Source: Conoideocrella luteorostrata (lineage: Eukaryota; Ascomycota; Sordariomycetes; Hypocreales; Clavicipitaceae). From it: DNA of 64,000 nucleotides. Where the stretch lies: the NCBI GenBank assembly GCA_032433595.1, contig JASWJB010000070.1, positions 92,935-156,934 of the forward strand. Direction: 5' to 3'. Made by a program: the position numbers and the translations under genes. This document shows positions 59,957-64,000 of the stretch, piece by piece (position 1 is the stretch's first letter; every line of letters begins with the position of its first letter). The notes under the pieces were generated by a model. That model ran no database searches. It was not told where the DNA came from and saw only the letters and a program-made list of their open reading frames with translations.

Positions 59957-61573
59957 ATGTTAAAGTCTATCTGTGCGGGCTCATTGCTCCTCTTGGGCAC
60001 CAGCTTCTTCACTCTCAGCTCCGCATCGCTTGGCAGTCAAGTGCCGCTTCACGCGCCTGGGACTAACAAGCATCATCAGGTTGACCCAGCTATCCTCGCT
60101 GCTTTGAAGGAACACGCAGACCCCGTCGATGCGCTTATTTCCTTGCACCCAGAGGTCGCCGATGAACTTGCTCAGCCTCGTCTCTTGCAGGTCTTTGGAG
60201 AAGGCGCTAAATGGATGACCGAAGGAGACAAACTGCGCCTCAAGCGCAAAGGCAAGCATTTCGCTGATATTACTGATCATGAAGACTTTCTCAAAGCGAA
60301 CAAGATGCAGACTGCCGCTGGAAAGGCTCGTAAGTTGCATAACCATCCCAAGCTAGCCCAACTCTCTGATATTGATTTGGCCATAGACATACCGAAGCTA
60401 TCTCACCAACGCATCGTGAGACCCTTGCTCTCTCGTGTTTCCACCGAGAGAATGCGCAAGGCTTTGGAGCATCTGACAAGCTATTACACTCGTTATTTTG
60501 GGAGCGTCACCGGCGAACGCAGCGCGCTCTGGCTCCACGATCAAATTGCCGAGGTTTGAACTCACGCGCCCCGTGTACCCAATGATCAGACGTGGGCACT
60601 AATGCTTTGGTTGAAGATTATCAAGGACTCCCCGTTCCACACGCACATCTCGCTTGAAGTCTTCACTCACAACTTCCCTCAGCCTTCCATCATTGCTCGT
60701 TTTGAGCCCAAAGTGCGAAACTTTTCTTTGCCATTAACCATTATAGGCGCGCACCAGGATTCCATGAACTACCTGTTTCCTCTTCTCCCCGCACCTGGCG
60801 CTGACGATGACGGCTCTGGCACAGTCAGCATTCTTGAGGCCTTCTGCGTCCTCGCAGATAGCGGCTTCATCCCCATCAACGGCCCGGTTGAGTTTCACTG
60901 GTACGCCGCTGAAGAAGGTGGACTACTAGGTAGTCAGGCTATTGCGCGATATAAGAAAGAGTCAGGCGCTCGGATTGGTGCCATGATGGAGTTTGTAAGT
61001 GTTCCCATGTTGCAAGGAGGCGGTCGACTGGTGTTCCGTCGGCTAACATCTGCCAGGACATGACTGCATTTATTGCTCGAAACGCCACTGAGTCTATCGG
61101 TTTCATCGAAACTCAGGCAGATGCACCTCTTACTAAGTGGGTGTCGGATTTGGCCAATGAGTACATCTCCATCCCTTCAAAAGTGTACAAATTGCCTGGG
61201 TAAGCTGAACATCCTTCGTCGGTCAGACGGAAAAATGTATTGACAAAATGTAGTGGTGCTGGTTCGGATTACATGTCGTTCACCAGCTTGGGCTATCCCG
61301 CCGCTTTTGCATCAGAGGGCAATCCCTCGGCAGGCGTCTTTCCCGGCGAGTTTGATCCATACGTTCACACTGAAAGGGATACCTTGGATGTTGATGATAA
61401 GATGGGGAAGTTTTCATTCGAAGTAGGCCGTTACGAGCATCATATTCTAATTGGTCTGTCTTGTGACTGTTTTTTTTATTTGTACTAATGAGTTGTAGCA
61501 CATGGCTCGGTTCTCGGAACTTGCGATTGCGTTCGTCATTGAACAGGCTGGATGGGATAACAAGTGGCGATGA
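59957..61573 (+). CDS. Secreted M28 leucine aminopeptidase
   Basis: Zinc exopeptidase of family M28, similar to fungal secreted leucine aminopeptidase 1. Six exons (59957-60329, 60387-60553, 60617-60994, 61057-61199, 61254-61422, 61499-61573) give 434 residues. A signal peptide (MLKSICAGSLLLLGTSFFTLSSAS) and propeptide precede the mature domain. Metal ligands and catalytic residues are visible in IIGAHQDSMN, APGADDDGSGT, FHWYAAEEGGLLGS and PYVHTERDT. The region KLPGGGAGSDYMSF lacks the cysteine pair seen in many relatives. The last exon ends AFVIEQAGWDNKWR. Some relatives have a shorter propeptide; the first intron was chosen by phase. Confidence 0.88.
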
Positions 61574-61919
61574 ATGGGAGACCGAAATTTATTCTTTTCC
61601 GGATAATGTAGTTAAACGTGGTGATAATTAGCGAGGATACAGAGCAGTCGATGGATGTGTCATTTTACAAATACATCTATGCTTCACGTTCGATGGAGAC
61701 AAAAGATATCAAATTACCATTTCTAGCCTGATTAAAATACGTCCGGATCACCTAATAATTTCGGCCATATTTGCCACCTCACAGTTGGGGTGTGCTGCCG
61801 ATTAGAGCACCGTGCAAGACAGTGGCTCAAATGCTGTGGAACTGTTTTTGTTTGGCTGGATCTATCTATGCGACATACAACCACTGCAGTATTATTCTCA
61901 ATCATGACAATGACCCGAT
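61574..61919. other. Convergent 3' intergenic region
   Basis: This separates the aminopeptidase and grg1-like genes, which converge. Nothing is recognised. Confidence 0.55.
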
Positions 61920-62188
61920 CTACATCTGTTGCTTGTGACCTTCAGCCTTGGCGTCGTGCCCGGTCTCGCTGGCCTTATCCGAGAGCGCGTTTTTGGCTGC
62001 ACTAGCACTGCACCAACATGTTAGCCCATGGTTACAACTCATTCAGTTCATGCATGATAATCATACCGAGTACCAACAGGGGCGTCAGAGTTCTTGGCGG
62101 TATTCTTGTTGGCTTCTTTAGAACCGCCCGAGACAGCCTTTTTTGTCTGCTCAGAAACGTAATTGGCACCTTGCTTGAGTGATTCCAT
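61920..62188 (-). CDS. grg1: Glucose-repressible stress peptide, Grg1/Ccg1 family
   Basis: Small hydrophilic protein of 67 residues from two exons (62188-62067, 62001-61920). It starts MESLKQGANYVSEQTKKAVSGGSKEANKN and ends AEGHKQQM, rich in Ala, Lys, Asp and Gly with no hydrophobic core. This matches Neurospora grg-1/ccg-1, an abundant transcript induced by glucose loss, stress and the circadian clock. The intron position in a Thr-Arg context (VGTR) is shared with that family. A TATA box lies 95 bp upstream. The gene is too short and spliced to be seen as a single open frame. Confidence 0.88.
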
Positions 62189-62282
62189 GGTGAAAAATTA
62201 TTGTTTGCGTACTTCGAGAATGTTTTTTGATTGGTAAAATAAACTGAGGATGTCAAAAAGAGATTGTGAGCGGCAGAGAGCG

Positions 62283-62292
62283 CCTTTTTATA
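62283..62292 (-). promoter_or_regulatory. TATA box (TATAAAAAGG) of the grg1-like gene
   Basis: TATAAAAAGG on the minus strand, about 95 bp before the ATG at 62188, fitting a strong inducible promoter. Confidence 0.6.
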
Positions 62293-63043
62293 GGACTTCA
62301 GGAATAGTACAAGTGTTTACCAACTACCGCCATCTTTTTCGCATGCATTTCTTGGTCCAAAACTTGATTTCATTCTGCATCAGGTGCATTGCTAGGGACG
62401 GTGCAATGACGCGGACGATTTCTATGATGATGCTGTGTTACTCAACAGGATGTCGCCACATGAAAAGAGTGTTGAACGCGGAGGTGTGCTGTCCAATAGG
62501 AGGAACTAGCTATGTAGTGCCATGCGACCATGATAACGGAGTAAACCGGCTTGAGGCAGTGCTCTTTCTCTCTGCCTCTAATATTGCCCCGAATATCAAC
62601 TAAGCGTGACAGCATCAATGTTACCAAAGGACAGTGAAGTTACGGGATGGGCTGCATTGTTGGGACAGTCCACGTAGGCTCGCGCCGGTCGAGAGTGATG
62701 ATCCCAGTCGACTTGGTGGCAGGTGGAATTGCCTGTCGTGAATAAGCTTAACTAATAGGAGCGTACTGGTGTAATTACTTCACTGCGTAACCTTAATGCC
62801 ATGATGGTAATATTTTACAGTGCTAGAACGAAAATGTAATATGCGCGCCTGCTTGCCGGCTCATCGTACACCAAGGGACCACCATCCTTCAAGAAGATGA
62901 AGTGCCGATGGCCGTTGCACATGCTACCTCTGACTCCCTTATCGGAATAACGTAGCCTCTCAAATTGTTTAGTTCTTTACTTTTCTCTCCCGGAGCGATT
63001 TAATCCAGATTAGAGCAAGCACACATGTACTCAATTTGATCGA
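62293..63043. other. Intergenic, upstream of grg1-like gene
   Basis: Upstream regulatory region of the grg1-like gene. No gene or remaining N-terminal fucosidase sequence is recognised. Confidence 0.5.
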
Positions 63044-63735
63044 GTGATGTCCACTTCACATCCTGGCATTATCGCACGTAATCCGCACACCGACAGAAAT
63101 GAGCCATACACCGGTAGGCTTCCCATAGATGATCACATAGACAACCTCATGGGGCTTCGATTGCAGGCCTTGGTGTACAAAGATGCTACGAAATTATGCG
63201 GTGTGGCGCTGCCGAACCCTCCCCCCCCCCAACGGCACCAACAGCTTGACCGCTGAGTGGTTTTACGAAGCAAAATTCATCATGTCACAGTCAATAATCA
63301 CTGCGACAGTCCCTGGACTACGGATTCCGATACGCCAGGGTATGCCGTGTTTATTATGACGCAGAAGCGCAAAGGGGGAGCAGCTAAGGCATGGAGAACT
63401 TCAGTTATGGCTTTGACTGTGCTGCACGAGATTACGAGTACATGAATGCGACAATGTTGGTGCATGATCTTGTGGGCTCCACGAGTAAGAACACTGGGCC
63501 AACGCATGACGGTACTATCCATCACTCCATGATTCAGAGCTTGAGGAAGGCGGGGACTTGGATTAATGCGCACGGCGAGGCAGTGTGTAACAAGATGTAT
63601 TGGTTTGTCCCGCCATCGGAGGATAAATTCCGTTTTACTCGGATGAATGACGCATTCCATACTTTTCACCTCAGCAAGCTGCTTGCTGGACGTCTCAGAG
63701 TAAAATCACTCGTTCTAGTGGAGTCCTTGCATTGA
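63044..63735 (+). pseudogene. GH29 alpha-L-fucosidase pseudogene fragment
   Basis: Three frames carry successive pieces of a GH29 alpha-L-fucosidase in the correct order. Frame one has NEPYTGRLPIDDHIDNLM and LQALVYK (from 63044). A second frame has SLTAEWFYEAKF (about 63243). The frame from 63257 has HVTVNNHCDSPW and DSDTPGYAVF. The last frame (from 63391) has MENFSYGFDCAARDYEYMNATMLVHDLVGSTSKN, DGTIHHSMIQSLRKAGTWINAHGEAV and YWFVPPSEDKFRFT. At least three frame changes, one near an eleven-C run at 63220, and loss of the GNLLL-type segment show decay. The N-terminal catalytic half is missing. This is a 5'-truncated relic. Confidence 0.8.
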
Positions 63736-64000
63736 GTGTGAATATGATGTAAAAACTTGATTGGCGAATTCCAAATGGTGGTGAGATGTGGATTCTTGTG
63801 TCGCAGGATATTATTAATGCAGGCAAAAATGTTTGGGTGTTTCACATTCGGTATAATCTTGTTCGTTAATAAGTACTAGATGTTCGGGACAGTGTAGCGA
63901 GGTTGAGCTTGTTATGAGCTTGCATAGAGATCTATTTTCGTGCTAACATTCATGTCTCGCCATTCCTCAGCCAGATTTTCGGCTTTTTTTTATTTTTTTT
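63736..64000. other. Downstream sequence to window end
   Basis: No gene is recognised. The window ends in a T-rich tract. Confidence 0.5.

Overview
The window comes from a filamentous ascomycete. The genes carry many short introns of about 50-100 bp with GT-AG borders, there are no operons, and several families are fungal: a Zn2Cys6 regulator, an Fet3/Ftr1 iron pair, a Grg1-type stress peptide, NADP mannitol dehydrogenase and a Pth11-like seven-helix receptor. The set looks like a Sordariomycete, probably Hypocreales, but the species cannot be fixed by eye. Almost every gene model below was assembled by joining exons in phase, so several differ from any single open frame.

Layout. 1-149: 5' end of an unidentified gene. 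2.5-9.4 kb: a GPI-anchored GH5 endoglucanase, then a flavin monooxygenase (NtaA type) and a Dur3-type urea/solute transporter transcribed divergently. 11.9-15 kb: a fungal rhodopsin-like membrane protein and a YhhN/TMEM86 protein. 15-19.3 kb is gene-poor. 19.3-27.3 kb: a YS-clade OPT transporter, mannitol dehydrogenase, a DsbA/FrnE-like oxidoreductase and two SDR enzymes, one with a frameshift. 27.3-30 kb is gene-poor. 30-40 kb: a CSC1/OSCA-type channel, a Zn2Cys6 regulator divergent from an MFS exporter, and a zinc alcohol dehydrogenase. 40.5-49.3 kb is a conserved housekeeping block: exosome Rrp41, an ER disulfide isomerase, Vta1, Tim50 and an F-box-like protein. 49.6-50.7 kb: a newly assembled cysteine-rich secreted repeat protein. 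51.6-58.3 kb: a Ted1/Cdc1-like phosphoesterase and the reductive iron uptake pair fet3/ftr1. 58.7-62.2 kb: a small alpha-beta-barrel-like protein, an M28 aminopeptidase and a grg1/ccg1 homologue. 63.0-63.7 kb: the wreck of a GH29 alpha-L-fucosidase gene.

Functional links. Fet3 and Ftr1 form one plasma-membrane complex and share a 606-bp promoter holding an exact match to the SreA-type GATA consensus. The Zn2Cys6/MFS pair looks like a regulator and its exporter. The monooxygenase/Dur3 pair suggests scavenging of organic nitrogen. The most novel item is the repeat gene at 49,590-50,712: three copies of a 26-residue, five-cysteine module, each cut by a phase-2 intron at the same codon. A second genome-scale oddity is the 8-mer TACGGAGT/ACTCCGTA, found 15 times, only between genes.
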